DNA of 64,000 bases from Bin87 sp965204395 (lineage in GTDB: Bacteria > Chloroflexota > Dehalococcoidia > Lucifugimonadales > UBA3495), in the NCBI GenBank assembly GCA_965204395.1, contig OZ241987.1, positions 1,116,001 to 1,180,000 of the forward strand. The letters are read 5' to 3'. The position numbers and the translations under genes are program-made. Positions 62,737 through 64,000 of the stretch are shown piece after piece (position 1 is the stretch's first letter; the number at the start of each line of letters is the position of its first letter). The notes below the pieces were generated by a model that worked only from the letters and a program-made list of their open reading frames with translations, had not been told where the DNA came from and searched no databases.

Positions 62737-62765
62737 CTGAAACCTCCACGTTCACGACTCTTGCG

Positions 62766-62921
62766 TTAAACGGCGCAGACGCTACCCAACACCCATAGGA
62801 CGACGGTGAACACGACGCCGAGTACGACGAATCCCCCGCAACCTAAACACGCCACGGGATGCCCCGGAACCTTCCCCGGTTCCCCAGGCCGCCATCCGTG
62901 CCCAGCGTGTTCGTCGTCCAC
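62766..62921 (-). CDS. 51-residue membrane peptide with CxxC
   Basis: GTG 62921 after AGGAGG. A polar Gly/Pro/His-rich N-terminus, then VACLGCGG and a single hydrophobic helix (FVVLGVVFTVVLWVLGSVCA). Resembles the other tiny Cys/membrane peptide at 62212-62340 with domain order reversed. Begins 22 bp after the lipoprotein gene stop. No family recognised. Confidence 0.55.
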   Translation of the reverse strand: MDDEHAGHGWRPGEPGKVPGHPVACLGCGGFVVLGVVFTVVLWVLGSVCAV

Positions 62922-62942
62922 GGAAACCTCCTAGCCAGCCCG

Positions 62943-63851
62943 CTAGCGCCGCCAACTGACATGCCCTTCGCCAAACCAAAGACGGCTGCCATCCGGCAAC
63001 TCGCCCAAGTAGTTGACGAAACGTTCACCGTTCACAACGACCGTCTTCGTTTCGTGAGGTCCGCGTACCGGCGTTCCTTGGTGAACCCGCCGGCAATCAG
63101 GCCCGTCGATGACCGCTTGGGAGCGGGCGTACTCGCCAGCAAGGAGCAACTCGAAGAACCGGCGCGTCACGGCCAACGTGCGACACGCACTGTCCGTGCG
63201 AACCGTCACCCCACGGCCGGCAGTAACCTGCGGTTCTGCTTTGGCACGAGGCGTGGAGCGAACGATCACAACACGCCGAGACGGCGTGACCACTGGCTCA
63301 GCTGATGTCCTAGCCAAGCCAGCTGCAACAGACTTCTCAAGATCAGTCACGTAGGTCCCGCCATAGTTGCCGTCCTTATACTGCATCGCCAGCGCCACCA
63401 GTTCCGACGGCACGAACCCAAACTCGTTCAGGAACTCAACGCCCGAACGGGCGTCAAGTTGCTCGACAGCTACCAGCCACTGGTTGTACCGACAGCAAAC
63501 GCCAAACCCCACACGGCGAAAATCATCGTCGTGCTTGAAGCCTTGCAGTTCATCATAAAGCCGCTCCACATAAAGCCGCTCCACGCGTACCCTGACATCA
63601 GACTGAGTTCCCTTGGCATTACTGGACAACGGCCGGGTTGAGCGACTGCCACTTCCTCGCTGCAACGACGTTGGCGGCTCAGTGGCCGGCAGGGCAAAGT
63701 AGCTCACATCGGGCGTCGGCTCTGGCTCAGCGACTTCGTCAGGTCCGTGCCAGGTCCCCGACGGCACCGGTGACTCGCAGGCAACGACCAGCAACACCGC
63801 TAACACTCCCAACGCTGTCGACGACCACGTTCTCGCTCTCATGGCGTACAC
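62943..63851 (-). CDS. Lipoprotein, hypothetical
   Basis: 302 residues (GTG 63851 after GGAGG; ATG 63842 is an alternative). Signal peptide with lipobox (LGVLAVLLVVACES). The middle contains an exact 15-bp tandem duplication (63554-63583) giving VERLYVERLY. FRRVGFGVCCRYNQWLVAVE and LACC-type cysteines follow; the C-terminal ~75 residues (RTLAVTRRFFELLLAGEYAR ... GERFVNYLGELPDGSRLWFG) form a separate domain. Shared leader element ~90 bp upstream. Function unknown. Confidence 0.72.
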   Translation of the reverse strand: MYAMRARTWSSTALGVLAVLLVVACESPVPSGTWHGPDEVAEPEPTPDVSYFALPATEPPTSLQRGSGSRSTRPLSSNAKGTQSDVRVRVERLYVERLYDELQGFKHDDDFRRVGFGVCCRYNQWLVAVEQLDARSGVEFLNEFGFVPSELVALAMQYKDGNYGGTYVTDLEKSVAAGLARTSAEPVVTPSRRVVIVRSTPRAKAEPQVTAGRGVTVRTDSACRTLAVTRRFFELLLAGEYARSQAVIDGPDCRRVHQGTPVRGPHETKTVVVNGERFVNYLGELPDGSRLWFGEGHVSWRR

Positions 63852-63942
63852 CGTTCCTCCAGCCTAGCCGCCGTCAGCGCGGGGCGAATCGGGCAGGTAT
63901 TTCGCCGGCACCGCCATGGGTCGACGCAAAGCTGGGCATCCC

Positions 63943-64000
63943 GCCCTCCACGATTTGATGCCTCGATGTTAGCGAGGGGCCGACGTCTACCTGCTGATTT
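63943..64000 (-). promoter_or_regulatory. Shared leader element, copy 3
   Basis: On the minus strand: CAGGTAGACGTCGGCCCCTC, GCTAACATCGAGGCATCAAA then TCGTGGAGGGCGG. Matches the copies at 47448-47506 and 56341-56402 over nearly its whole length; it runs to the window edge and may continue. Confidence 0.62.

Overview
The window is GC-rich (AT-richer mainly around 17.5-27 kb) and has the look of a Chloroflexota chromosome of the SAR202/Dehalococcoidia type. That placement is an inference from family content: an F420-type luciferase-like oxidoreductase, DUF5679-like mini zinc proteins, exported 'CWG' RCC1-like repeat proteins, a one-polypeptide histidine kinase/response regulator, and many exported Calx-beta and fibronectin proteins. 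No rRNA or convincing tRNA is visible. UGA is a normal stop (the sigma factor ends in its usual place on TGA).

Layout. 0-1.4 kb: no confident gene, one copy of a ~105-bp dispersed repeat. 1.4-4.9 kb: universal stress protein, complete copper nitrite reductase (nirK) behind a palindrome-rich region, and a convergent DUF1971(YeaR-like)-globin fusion, which together look like a nitrite/NO-handling locus. 5.8-17.2 kb: housekeeping and remnants, namely a hypothetical protein, LLM oxidoreductase, NYN-domain protein, IS4-type remnant, a cysteine-free DUF5679-like protein, a complete ISAs1-type element with a frameshifted transposase, MscS channel, principal-type sigma factor, a broken HNH gene and a GPH sugar transporter.

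17.4-27.5 kb is an accessory island resembling a defence island: two small ORFs and a Cys/His-rich protein, an ApeA-like HEPN protein, a coiled-coil/nuclease-like protein, a DUF4238 remnant, a SIR2-like protein, a second HEPN-type protein, and a TIR-like nucleotide-binding effector. The TIR gene sits alone between two perfect 19-bp direct repeats, and fragments of the two ends of a kinase/regulator gene lie on either side of it.

28-45 kb: a 1,871-residue RCC1-like protein with 35 repeats (seemingly five groups of seven), a ferric-reductase-like membrane flavoprotein, an intact sensor kinase-regulator fusion, a GPP34-cytochrome P450 fusion, an acyltransferase-3 membrane protein and an RND transporter. 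Three copies of a short 3'-gene fragment are scattered in the gaps.

45-64 kb: a third HEPN-like gene, palindromic repeats, several very small zinc-ribbon and membrane genes, two related Calx-beta genes (one truncated) separated by a decayed type I-E-like CRISPR array without cas genes, an exported serpin, fibronectin-domain proteins, and a run of small hypothetical, lipoprotein and CAP-domain genes. A ~58-nt leader is shared upstream of three exported-protein genes in this region (47.4, 56.4 and 64.0 kb).
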